64,000 nt of DNA from Nannochloropsis oceanica (Eukaryota > Sar > Eustigmatophyceae > Eustigmatales > Monodopsidaceae): the NCBI GenBank assembly GCA_004519485.1, contig CP038109.1:210001-274000 (forward strand), read 5' to 3'. Position 1 is the stretch's first letter. Each line of letters starts with the position of its first letter. Under the pieces are notes generated by a model. It worked only from the letters and a program-made list of their open reading frames with translations, made no database searches and was not told the DNA's origin. The translations under genes were made by a program, and so were the position numbers. This document shows, piece after piece, positions 11,160-21,383 of this stretch.

Positions 11160-14100
11160 CTAAGCGTTGTAAAAAAAGAAAAGGCATGTGAAGGGAAATG
11201 AATGAGGATTTAGCGACGAGACGAGGCGTCAAACAAAAGACTGGTAAAGATGTAAGCGGAGCTGTGTGGCGCAGGGATTGAAGACTTTCTCACAATTGGC
11301 TGATCAATGGCTACTCAAAAGATGAAATTGAACATGGGGACAATGGCAGATCGATGAGCTCCGCTAGCAACAAATAGGGAGAGAAAGCCAGGCGCATTCA
11401 ACCTGTGGCGAACTCTTTAGACGACCAAGAGAAAAATAGAGACGTACCTTGTCCGCTTGAGCAACTGACAGCGTCATTATGATGTGTGCTTCTCGCCCCG
11501 AGCCGGACACCCGACCTCCGGCTTTCCAAGTGAATTATGCAAAAGAAGAGCACGTAGATCTATGGTATGTGACGGTAAGGGGTCAGTAAGATGGGGGATC
11601 TTCAAGAAGTTCACTGTCTGCCTGCCCTGTCGGTTTGTACGTGGAAGAGAAATACGAGCGGGATTTGTCCTCACTCAGGCTTCCTTGACAGTCTTCTCCC
11701 TCGCTGCTTGTTGTGGGTAATAGATGCAGCAATGAGTGGCCGCCCTTCTTCGCGCGAATGCGAACAATGCCATCAGTCAGTTGATGACAACATTTTTTAA
11801 GTCTCCTCCTGCAGGAGTGCGGGCCGATGAGGAACACGTAACTACAAACCTCGGATGGGTCTCGTTCTCGTAAACCCCTTGGACCCCTTTATCAAGCTTC
11901 TATCGACACGCTTCCTCGACACAACTATCTCCCTATGATCCATGACCCGGATACGTTCGGCCGATGCATCGCGGGATACGCGGGGAACAGAGCAGGCAGG
12001 AGGTTGGCGAGGGGACAGGGACAGGGACAGTCTTTTTCTGTTGTTTCCTACAATCCTAAAATTATCAGCTGTAGAATCAAAAAGGGCAATAGGAGGACGG
12101 GCGTAGCATAAGGACTCCCAGAGCGCTCACTCAAAAGACAATACAAGAAATGTGATATGTCGATATCAAGAAAAAGAATCAACTCAACCAAAATTTAGTG
12201 TGCATGTGACGCCGACTATGAGCAGCCTTGAACAAACGGCCAGTGGCTAAATTGTGTGGATTATGATCATTCGATAATTGAAGCACTTACTGCACACAAG
12301 CCAGGTTGGGGGATACTCAAGACTCCTTAGCCATAGCGCATTCAAAAAGGGAAGAAGCAATACTAAGGTTTAAATTGAGTTGAGTTTTTTTCCTCCCAGG
12401 GAGATCGACACGGAGTGTCGAGTATCAAAACCATCCGCACACAATTGAGACTTGGTGAGGACTGGTAGTTATTCAGGGAGGATGGACTGGCTCGACTGAG
12501 TTTGGGAGTGAATCTTTCGTTTGTGCATTTGTTTCTTGGGAGAGTCTGGAAGTTGAATATGTTCAATTTGAAGAGGAGAAGGAGGGACGAAAAAGAGCGG
12601 TTTGGAAGGTCAAATTTATAAGGGTCTCCATTTCCCTTTTCCAAGCACCCCCGCGGTATGGAAGCAGCTGTATTTTAGCAGCCTAATGTCTCTCTTACCG
12701 TGTCAGGATCAAAGTGGTCTAGGAAGGAAAAAGTTGAGATGAGCAATAAAGGAGGTGCTGCTCGTAGGCAAAGCCTAAGCATCATTGTCAGAGAAGACAT
12801 CAACCACTGGGCTAGAATCTCGTGCCAGGTCCCAGGTTGATTCTTGCGAAATCCGTAGATACGACTGTAACAACATTGGTTTCGGAGAGACAATGAGAAT
12901 ACGGCCGATGGAGTAGCTACCAGTCACTTCTTTCGCATAGCTCATATCGGTTACCCACCACAAAAAATCCGTTCGTAATATTTTAAACCGTATTTAACTT
13001 TCTCTTTTTACCAAGAAATACCACCTCAGACACCGAGCTGAGGGCATCCGGAAAGCAATTTGATCGATGTGTGAGCCACACTATCCGTACGTAATCCATC
13101 CATCCACTTACCGTACCCGACCTACTTTTACATAACATGTGCAAGAAATTGTTCTATCGAGATAAAGAGACCCACCTGTACCACATTGGGACTAGTTATC
13201 TCAGACTATGACGGAAGCTAGTCAGATTTCATACTTTGCTTTGTTTCTGGCTGACTTACATCCAAGTGCGTATACGTTACTTTTTGACTTTAAGACGATG
13301 AAACTTTCCAGGGCTATCGGGTAGCGTCTGCTTTGTCGAGGGTCCAAATACAATCCATGGAAAAAACAAACGCACGTACGCGCACGCTGGAAACTCCGAA
13401 CGATTCAAAAGCTTCGAGCCTAGCCTTTCCGTTTTCCCCACGGGGTCGTGCGAATGTGCGGCCTGAAAAGCAAGATACCTAATTTAGTGTCCAACTATAT
13501 CGTTATACAAACTATAAACGCCATACCATACACGTTGAACACAAACATCCGCCACGTCTATAATCTTCTTGCTCACTCACCACTCTGCTCCCCATATACT
13601 CTCTTCACCCACGAAGCCCTGTCCAGGACACGGTGTTATTGTCAAGATCGTGGCATTATATATTAAAGAAGACTGACGACACAACCGTCCGCTTGGCTGG
13701 TTTCTGCGTTGTTCCGTCCGCCCTCCGCACAAGGGGAGTCTGGAACATGACCCCGCAAGGAGAGGACGGTGGCCCCGCCGACTCGACAACGACGAGAACG
13801 ACGACGCCTAAGGCGATGGCCACGTTGGCTGGAGCAGCAGGAACAGCAGCCACATCTGCGTCAGACCGTCCTAGCAGTCACCAAGAGGAAGAAGAAGAAG
13901 AAGGAAAAGAAGAAGAGAAAATTCCCTTCCTCGAGGGCATGAACGACAAGGAACGCCAGGAGGAGGTCGAGGATGCAAGGGAAGACGAAGGGGAGGAAGG
14001 GGAGACAGCACTAGAGGAAGAGGGGTGGGAGGGCTCCCCATCCTGCTAATTGTATCACGAAGAGCAGCAGCAGCAGCTGCAGCTATGTTCCTCACTCCCT

Positions 14101-16845
14101 TTCTCCCTGAAATTGTCGAGGAAGCGACCGAGGAAGGGGTCGGCGAGTGCATCATACCACTCCCTTCCCAACCCCACCTACTCCCCTTCCTCCGTGCTCC
14201 TCTTTTTCCTCATCGTAATATTCGCCCTTGATGGAGGGGATAGTGTTCTTTCCCACAACAAAAGTAGCGGGGGAAGCGTATCTCAGCTATGTGTAAGTGG
14301 TGGAGGGAGGGAGGGAGGAAGGGAGGGAGAGTTGGACATAGGGTGCCGACAGTGCAGATATTATGGAGCAGGAGCACCGAATTGAGAAGAGAAGCAATAG
14401 TGTATCACCAGCAGAGGCCCATGTTCAGATGATAGGCACACACAAAGAAGTAAGAAGATAAATGAGAGATAGAGACACTGAAACAGACACAGATGCACCC
14501 AACATCGCACTATACAGACGCACGAGTGGCTCTTGTTCATTCTTACTCGAGACCGAGTCGGCCTCCTTACGCTCCCATCGGGGGCGGGCTCTCCAGCAGC
14601 TTTGTCTGTTGGTTGGTTGCGGGATGGGGGTTAAGTTACACCCCTGGCCTAGGAAGGGAGCCACACTAACTCTCCTCCTTACGTCAAGACAGACAAATAA
14701 CCAGATCATTTAGACTTGTATCTCCTTTCCTCCAGTTTCTCGCTCGACCTCTCTTTCTGTAGCCCTCGCGAGCACCGCACCACGTTAGACGTAAGGGGGA
14801 TGCTTCGGAGGTTTCTCCTCCGTCCTTCCATACTCCCTTTCCCCTCCTTCCCACGAATCTCTTTCTTGGTGCTGGCGCGAGAGCGGGTGGTGGCGGCCTT
14901 GGCCTTTGGCATGCTTGTGGTAAAGTTGGTGGTACTGGCGGTGTGGGGCTCATTTCGGCCTGTGGGAGAGAATGGAGCGAGACAATGAGGATGCGTAAAG
15001 ACAATGACGACGCCGATCTTGTTGCCATAAGACTGCAGTCGTCATGGATCTGGGCTTAGACTTAGAAATTTGCGGCGTTTGTGGGCGAGCTGTAATGCTG
15101 CTGCTGCTGCTGCTGCTCTACTACACACACAGGCATGCAGAAGCTGATGACACAATCCCCTCCCTCAGCAGTACTCGAGGGGTCGAGGGAGGCAGGAGGT
15201 CGAGACCCGTCGAGTTGTCTGTGGCTGCAAGTGTGGCTGATAATCAGGAAAACAAACTACAGCCAGCTAGCCCCGGGTAGTGGTGAGAGACATCAGAGAA
15301 GCGCAGAGACCTATGAGTCTTACAGCAAGAAAGAAGGAAGAGGAAGAAGAAGAAGGGGGAGGGAGGAGGGGGAGGAGGAGGGAGACGAGGAGGGGGTGGA
15401 AGAGGAAGGGGAGGAGGAGGAGGAGGCTGTGGAAGCAGAGGAGGAGGAGGGGGGGAAGGTGGAGGAGGAGGAGAAGGGAAAGGAGGAGGAAGGGAAAGGG
15501 GAGGAGGAGGCGGAGGCGGAGGAGGCGGAGGAGGAGGAGGGGGCGGAGGCGGTGGAAGCAGAGGAGGAGGAGGCGGAGGCGGAGGAGGCGGAGGAGGAGG
15601 AGGAGGAGGAGGAGGAGGAGGTCATAGGCGGGCCATCCGAGGACTTTGTTGGTGTGAAACCTGAGAACACTTCGTGTCTCGGGACGGCAGTGGGGCACGT
15701 AACATCCTGCGGGTGTACAGGAATATGGTCCGTGGGGAAACTCGTCCCCATGATCTTCGGTTTGGTCAACCGCGGATAGATATGCGGACACTCTATGTGT
15801 AGCCTTCCTGCTCACCTCCTCTTTTCTCCTCCTTTCGCTTCTCCACCTGGCCCTGTGTGGGCCGTCCGGGGACTTTGCCTGATCGAAAAACCTGTCAAAG
15901 TCGCTAGTAAAACTCGGACAAGGGATAAGGGGTGAATAGGCAACATTTTATTGTTGGAAGGCTCCCCCTCGTATGCAAGTCCTAGAGGACGCAGGTTGCA
16001 TGCGATAGTTCTAGAGGGATGTAACATCTAACGACCAACGACCCATTTTTACGTATGTGTGTAGCAGATGTCGGTACATCAAGCAACAACCAAAAAAAGG
16101 AGCAACTAACCGATGGGCCGGGTTACAGCAGCACACTCGCCATGTCGTGTCGGATCAATCTTTCGAAGCCCTTGATCACTTCAATGTGGTAGCTTTGGAC
16201 TAACCGCTTGAAGGCCTGTGAGGCAGCTAGGGGGATGGAAAGGTTTTAAGGCTGACATAATGTATGTGTTATTTCTTTTTTCCTGATGGCTCCTACGAGG
16301 TACTTGCGTTTTTGTGCCGCGTGTCCTTGCTTGCTCATTTTGCTTGCTGCCCTCTCTCACACGAACGATCCTTTTCTCCCTGAACATTATCTCTCAGCTG
16401 CAGATTGCTACTTTACCTGCAGGACTGGCTGGTGAACTCTCCCGATATCGCCTTTAGCCACGGACAAGAAGGACATCGTGCGTGGCGAAGCAAGACGGGC
16501 ACCCTCGGGCGAGGCTGCAGAAGTGAGCCATGCCGTTCCCTTGTCCTGTCCCACGGCGCAACAACGAAGAGAGGATGGACGCTTTATTCAAGGCACAGCG
16601 AGGAAGGAAAGAGTCGGAGCGCCCACGGCGGGGGAGAAGAAGAGGCAGTCCGACAGGGACAAGCACGAAAAGGGTGCTTTTGGGCAGCGCGGTGAGCAAT
16701 TCGTGCATATGTTTCGTCTGCCTGTCAACGGCCAATTAATACTATTGCTTTTTTAAATTACAAATGTTCCTTTTTTGGGAGGAAAGCAATTACGTATGGT
16801 AGGCCCCCATGATTGGGCCAACGTCCTGTCTTCCGTCACTTTGCC
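11160..16845. other. Gene-poor 5.7-kb region
   Basis: Nothing here can be supported as a conserved protein gene. There are many short frames on both strands, including an acidic low-complexity one at 13741-14049 (MTPQGEDGG..., rich in Glu). A basic minus-strand frame at 14706-14912 starts MPKAKAATTRSRASTKKE but is not followed by any domain I recognise. A Glu-rich frame at 15135-15779 is explained by the purine tract. A GGGA-type repeat lies near 14297-14330. The region could contain non-coding RNA, a spliced lineage-specific gene or simply decayed sequence. The last few hundred bases should include the promoter of the violaxanthin de-epoxidase-related gene. Confidence 0.5.
15327..15620. repeat. 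Long purine-rich (GGA/GAA) tract
   Basis: About 290 bases on the plus strand are almost entirely A and G, mostly GAG, GGA and GAA units with a few interrupting C or T bases (GGCGGAGG, GCTGTGG). It ends in a nearly perfect run of GGA triplets (about 15590-15620). Such polypurine stretches can form triplex (H-DNA) or G-quadruplex structures; that is inference. The tract produces artificial Glu/Arg-rich reading frames. Confidence 0.9.
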
Positions 16846-18600
16846 ATGGAATGCCAAAACGGCTGTTTGATTCTATGGTGTACTTTCGCACCCTCCCTTC
16901 TTGATACTGATCACATGATACACGCACACACGCAGGTGTTCCATGTTTTGTGCCTCAGGGCATCCGGCATGCCAACCGCATTTGGTTTGCCAATCTCACT
17001 TGCGACCTTCGGAAGGCCCGACGACGCGGCCAGGATGTCGGCAACCAGGGAGAGAGGGACTGTATATTGGAGTACAACCGAACGTACGAGTGCCAACGAG
17101 CGTGATGCGTACGACTTCGAGAGCGACGACCAGAGGACAATAGAAAGTCTGTCGCGATCATCGCAACGACCAGCATCAAGGATCGGGCAGCTATTCTCGC
17201 GACTTTTACCCAGGGCGGCCCTGATAGTGCTTGGCGGGGGTTGGCTTGGGAGTGGCAGCGGGAGAGGGGGTTTTCTGAACGATGGAGGGTGGCCGTATGC
17301 GGCTCGTGCGGAGGATGAATTGGCGCAATACGCGAAGGAAGGCAACAAAGTGGGGGTCGACGCAAAGTGCTTCGTGCAAAAGTGCTCACTGTCCACGCAC
17401 GACTGCCTCAATAACCCGGACTGTCTCAAGGGCCTGTCCTGCCTCTCCAAATGCAAGGGCGAGGGAACATGCTCCACTGCATGCTTCGCCAAGTACGGCA
17501 ATGGAGTGCTGGATAACTTCTTGCACTGTGCCGTGGAGCAACAGGACTGCGTACACGTGCCGCGCGACCGGTCGCGGGCCACCTGGACGGACCCGGACAC
17601 GGTGGGGCTGGACAAACAGATCTCGCCCTCCTTCCAGATCTCCTCGCTGGAGGGCCGATGGTACAAAGTGATGGGCATGGATGCGCGCTATGACTGCTTT
17701 GACTGCCAGGTAAACCACTTTTCGCCCAAACCGGGCGGCACAGACACCATGCTAGCCGACGTATCCTTCCGTATGCCCAGACCGCGCGCCCCGGGCTTCT
17801 GGGAAAATCACATCACAGAGGAATTGCTAGGGGACGGGTCAGGCGCACACCGATCCATGCACTCGGTAGGACGCATGTTCGGGCTAACGTTCTGGGAGAA
17901 CTGGTACGTGATCGGCGAGAACGCGGCCGAGGACTCGGAGTTGCCGGCCTACAAGTTCGTCTACTACACGGGCCACACTCTGCAGGGCAACTACGAGGGC
18001 GCCTTTGTCTACGCCCGCACGCCCGAGCTACCGCCCGAACTTTTGTCATCTATCTCCCGGGTAGCGCGTGCCAATGGACTCGATCCCACCAAGTTTTGCA
18101 AGATCCGCAACGCCTGCTTCCGCCCGGATGCGCCACCCCTCGAGGCGGGCACATCTTCCCCCGTGGATGGCATGAAGCTTACCACCGTGGCCCCCACCTC
18201 CTTCGCAGGGATAAAGGGTTGGCTGAAAACCCGCGCTTTATGGCTGCCCCGGCAGGTTTCGGAACTGAAAGCGGCCATGACGCGGGAACTGGACGACTGG
18301 TTCGAGGACCCGACCAAGACCAGCGACTGGCTGATGAGGCAGCAAGAGCGTATGATAATGGTTGCGGATGAGCCGCGCGCGGGCGCCGTGCAAGTCATCG
18401 CCAGTCGTACCTCAGAAGACGGTAACGGCGGCGACAAAAGTGGCGACAATACCGTTTCAACTCCTCTTCCTGCTCATTCTGGTGCGATTGCCGCAGCTTC
18501 CTCGACGGTCCAGTTGGATAGTGGGAAAGGCAGTAGAAGCACTAGCGGTGGTGGACTGCCACCAGTATTTGTGGACTATTTGGCCAAAAAGAGTCCTTAG
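16846..18600 (+). CDS. Violaxanthin de-epoxidase-related protein (VDR type)
   Basis: The frame gives 584 residues from an ATG at 16846; later in-frame ATGs at 16915 and just before PTAFGLP are alternatives, and a small upstream intron cannot be excluded. The Cys-rich domain (CFVQKCSLSTHDCLNNPDCL, then CLSKCKGEGTC) has the spaced cysteines of the violaxanthin de-epoxidase family. A lipocalin-like part follows, starting at LEGRWYKVMGMDARYDCFDC and continuing through FGLTFWENWYVIGEN. The WYKVMG...DCFDC form is closer to the VDR branch than to true VDE, as I remember them. VDE reduces violaxanthin to zeaxanthin in the thylakoid lumen; the reaction of VDR is not established. The N-terminus has a hydrophobic stretch before MPTAFGLP (similar to the stramenopile ASAF site). 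A second hydrophobic stretch (AALIVLGGGWLGSG) ends in an AxA-type site (YAARA), consistent with lumenal delivery. The C-terminus is a Ser/Gly-rich tail. Confidence 0.85.
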   Translation: MECQNGCLILWCTFAPSLLDTDHMIHAHTQVFHVLCLRASGMPTAFGLPISLATFGRPDDAARMSATRERGTVYWSTTERTSANERDAYDFESDDQRTIESLSRSSQRPASRIGQLFSRLLPRAALIVLGGGWLGSGSGRGGFLNDGGWPYAARAEDELAQYAKEGNKVGVDAKCFVQKCSLSTHDCLNNPDCLKGLSCLSKCKGEGTCSTACFAKYGNGVLDNFLHCAVEQQDCVHVPRDRSRATWTDPDTVGLDKQISPSFQISSLEGRWYKVMGMDARYDCFDCQVNHFSPKPGGTDTMLADVSFRMPRPRAPGFWENHITEELLGDGSGAHRSMHSVGRMFGLTFWENWYVIGENAAEDSELPAYKFVYYTGHTLQGNYEGAFVYARTPELPPELLSSISRVARANGLDPTKFCKIRNACFRPDAPPLEAGTSSPVDGMKLTTVAPTSFAGIKGWLKTRALWLPRQVSELKAAMTRELDDWFEDPTKTSDWLMRQQERMIMVADEPRAGAVQVIASRTSEDGNGGDKSGDNTVSTPLPAHSGAIAAASSTVQLDSGKGSRSTSGGGLPPVFVDYLAKKSP

Positions 18601-19039
18601 GTAGATTAGGAGGTTGTTGCATGTTTTGATGTCCCCACAACATGCGTTGTTCCTCCCTTGTTTCTTGTTTTCATTGTTTTTATTAGGACACAGCAATGCA
18701 TGTAACGACAAAGGATCTGATTCATGCTCTGCCTGAATGCAAACAGAAAAGTAGCGAGTAGATTTATCTCACGGTCGTATGAAAAAATAAAACGAGATTT
18801 AGATAGGGCTATCTTGACGGCTTGATAAGTAACATGGACAGACACATCCATAGACCTTTTGAACCAAGTCTCATTCGTTTATCGTAACTTTCCTTCTCTT
18901 CGCGTGCTGGTCCTGACCTATTTCAGCCGTTTTCCATTCAAGTATCCTACATAAACAGCGGCCTGCTTTTGAAACTGTAGTTCCTGCCATAGTTCTCGAA
19001 TATTTCGCTCTCCAAGCTTCCGTCGCCCTTACAAGTGTT
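18601..19039. other. Convergent intergenic region
   Basis: The 439 bases hold the 3' ends of the VDR-type gene and the USP14 gene. No other feature is visible. Confidence 0.6.
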
Positions 19040-20623
19040 TCACTTCTCAGCCGCTGCCGCAGAGGCCTTCTCGTCTTCGACACCTCCTGTGCCCTTGTAG
19101 CGATAGAAGCAGAGGTACGCCATATGCCAGTCCCCGCCCCCTGAGAGCTGTAGTACTTCAGACGTCTTGCACTCCGACACGTCCTCGTCGTCGAAGACTA
19201 GCCAGTTATCGCCCTTCTGCCGGACCCAGCCCATGTAGTGTCCGCCGTCTGCTGTCCGACCCTTGTGCGTCACCACGCCGAATAGCTCGTAAATGCCCTT
19301 GAAATCCAGAGGCAGTCCGGGTCCGCACGGTGTAGGAGACACAACCGCGTTCGCCGACTCCGCCATGGACATGGCTAGCGCCGCTCGCAGCGCGGCCTTC
19401 TCCTCCTCGTCCTCAACGTCGGCAACCCCAGCGTCGGCCACGGCAATGTCCTTGCTTTCATCGCCCATGTCCTCCTTATCCAGACCCTTACCCAAGATTT
19501 CGTCTACTTCCTTCTCACGCGTGATCATAAGCCGATCCTGCAGCGTCTTGTTGCAGAAGTCGAACATGTCCAGGGTCTCGGGAAAGGTAACGGTGCGAAG
19601 GGACTTGCATTTGACACCGGCGTGGTCCTGGCTGTCCGGAGTAGCCTTCCAGAAGAAGCGCATAAACTGTACGCACAGGTAGCGGGGCAAGCGTGAAATG
19701 CGCGTTGTCTTGTTCCAGACCGCGTTCCGGCCCAGCACCGCGCTCTGCTTCTCGATGGTGCCCTCCAGCGCTAGCTTGACGCCCTCATGCAGGTAGTTTA
19801 TCTTCACGTCGCTGCCCGCACCGCCCTGAATGTTGCACACCAGCTTACGCACTTGGTCGCGTTTAAGCACAGCCGGCTCTGCCTCCGTCTCAGCACAGGT
19901 CAGGGTGTCCTCCACCTCCATGCCCAGCAGAGCGTCCACGAAGTTTCCCGCGTCCTCCAGCGTGGGCAGCACGTACGCCTCGCGCAGATTAGCGGCCAGC
20001 GAGGTTAGCAGCTCATTCAAAAACTCATCCGCATCCTGCTGCATAAAGTGGCCCCGAGATTGCTGGGCGAATTGCGGAAATTGCTGGCGCAGAAGCATGA
20101 CGAACTGCATCGGCGGTACGGGCTCGGTAGTACCGTCCAGCAGGTTGAGCGTGTCCTTGAGGGCGTTCGTCAAGAAGGGTTGTTGGTTGGTGCCCGTGCC
20201 CGTGAACAGGTTCAGAGCTTGTCGGAGCTCCGGCACGTATCGCAAGCACTGCAGTGTAGAGTTGAGATAGCAAGTGTTGCCGAGATTGCGCAGGCCCGCG
20301 GGGAGAATTGCACCAGACTTGGCCTGATCGGCCTGTGCCATGTCCTCCACAAAAACTACCTTCTCCGCGGGTTCTTTGACCACGTCTGCCGTTCCCACCA
20401 GCATAACTACCGCTCCGTCCTTGACGATGAGCTTGGAAAGGTCCTCGTCATCTTTGAGGGCTAGCTTCCACAAACCCTTTCCCATGAGCTTTTGCCGCTC
20501 CACGGGCACGCCTGTCAGCTCGGAGACATGCTGTTTGAAAGCCAAGGCGGGCTGAGTGATGTCCAATGGGACATCCGTAAAAGTCTGTTTGTTCCACTTA
20601 ATCTGTACCTTGGCAGGCCCCAT
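19040..20623 (-). CDS. USP14: Proteasome-associated deubiquitinase USP14/UBP6
   Basis: One exon encodes 527 residues. Residues 1-77 form a ubiquitin-like domain (VQIKWNKQTF..., LMGKGLWKLALKDDEDL), which in this family docks on the proteasome base. The USP domain starts near residue 104 with the Cys box GLRNLGNTCYLNSTLQCL (catalytic Cys118). The His box is GGHYMGWVR (His462), followed by WLVFDDEDV. The QQDADEFLNELL segment is also typical. The enzyme trims ubiquitin chains from proteasome substrates. Length is close to human USP14 (494). Unusual: residues of about 390-424 form an acidic insert ending in EEEKAALRAALAMSMAES, which fits a ubiquitin-interacting motif (see findings). The ATG is followed directly by the ubiquitin-like fold, so the start is secure. 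Confidence 0.95.
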   Translation of the reverse strand: MGPAKVQIKWNKQTFTDVPLDITQPALAFKQHVSELTGVPVERQKLMGKGLWKLALKDDEDLSKLIVKDGAVVMLVGTADVVKEPAEKVVFVEDMAQADQAKSGAILPAGLRNLGNTCYLNSTLQCLRYVPELRQALNLFTGTGTNQQPFLTNALKDTLNLLDGTTEPVPPMQFVMLLRQQFPQFAQQSRGHFMQQDADEFLNELLTSLAANLREAYVLPTLEDAGNFVDALLGMEVEDTLTCAETEAEPAVLKRDQVRKLVCNIQGGAGSDVKINYLHEGVKLALEGTIEKQSAVLGRNAVWNKTTRISRLPRYLCVQFMRFFWKATPDSQDHAGVKCKSLRTVTFPETLDMFDFCNKTLQDRLMITREKEVDEILGKGLDKEDMGDESKDIAVADAGVADVEDEEEKAALRAALAMSMAESANAVVSPTPCGPGLPLDFKGIYELFGVVTHKGRTADGGHYMGWVRQKGDNWLVFDDEDVSECKTSEVLQLSGGGDWHMAYLCFYRYKGTGGVEDEKASAAAAEK

Positions 20624-21383
20624 TGTGCGTGTTTGACTGTAGGGGCTTGGAGTACTGGTTGTGTGCGGAGCTAGGGGTTAATTTTATGTGGTGGATGGGC
20701 TCCACCCGAAAACGAAGCCAATAGCGACCACAACGTTGTGCGGCCCACGTGCAGAGCTATGTGTATCAAGGCACATATTTTGCGTGCATGGCGTTCCCTT
20801 CCCTATAATGAGACAGACGCTAGCGAGGCCACGCGTGTCAACATTAATTCTTCGCGAATTCTGCAAAAATATGAAAATGAGCGATGCTTCCTCCACAGCG
20901 CGAGGTTTCCTGTCTAGATGCATCAGCAATGACAAGCAAAACACTGGGTCAAACATTGACAAACATAACGTTTAGGGGTTTCCCTGATCGAATGATTCTA
21001 CGTCGCTTTCTTTTTTTTGGGCGCTTACGTTTTGAAGCTTTGATGGTATGGGTCAAACCAAAGACAAATATAACGTAAAGGGGTTTTCTTGATCGAGTGA
21101 TTCTATGTAGCTTTCCTTTTGTGCCTACGTTTTTGAAGCTTTGATGGCATGGAAGCGATACTCTGCTTCCCTCCCCCACCCCTGCCCCCCTCTGCTGAGA
21201 GACGCCTTCTGGTGGGAGAGCCGAGCACACCCACCAAGACACACGTGGGATTGAGAGCATTTCCTGCCTCTAATGTCATCGCCAACAGTCAGACACATTG
21301 CTATAATTGGCTGTTACGCGACAAAGCAGCAGCAATCAGTCAAGTCGTTGCGGAAGCATGTTCTCCTTCTTTCCTATGTCACT
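20624..21383. other. Intergenic region with a tandem repeat
   Basis: The 760 bases separate the USP14 start from the calreticulin end, both on the minus strand, so they include the USP14 promoter. Apart from the two-copy repeat at 20946-21152 no feature stands out. Confidence 0.6.
20946..21152. repeat. Two-copy diverged tandem direct repeat, unit about 104 bases
   Basis: Copy 1 (20946-21050) and copy 2 (21050-21152) both begin GGGTCAAAC and share TAACGT, AGGGGTTT, TGATCGA, TGATTCTA, GCTTTC, and end in TTTTGAAGCTTTGATGG. They differ by scattered substitutions and small indels. No target-site duplication or coding capacity is seen, so this looks like an old local duplication rather than a transposon. 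Confidence 0.85.

Noticed and set aside
14706-14912. Basic minus-strand frame starting MPKAKAATTRSRASTKKE, at first sight like an HMG-box protein start
   Set aside because: No HMG box or other domain follows in any frame within reach.
15135-15779. 214-residue Glu-rich plus-strand frame
   Set aside because: It is produced by the purine tract; flanking residues have no family resemblance, and the other frames over the tract are equally long.
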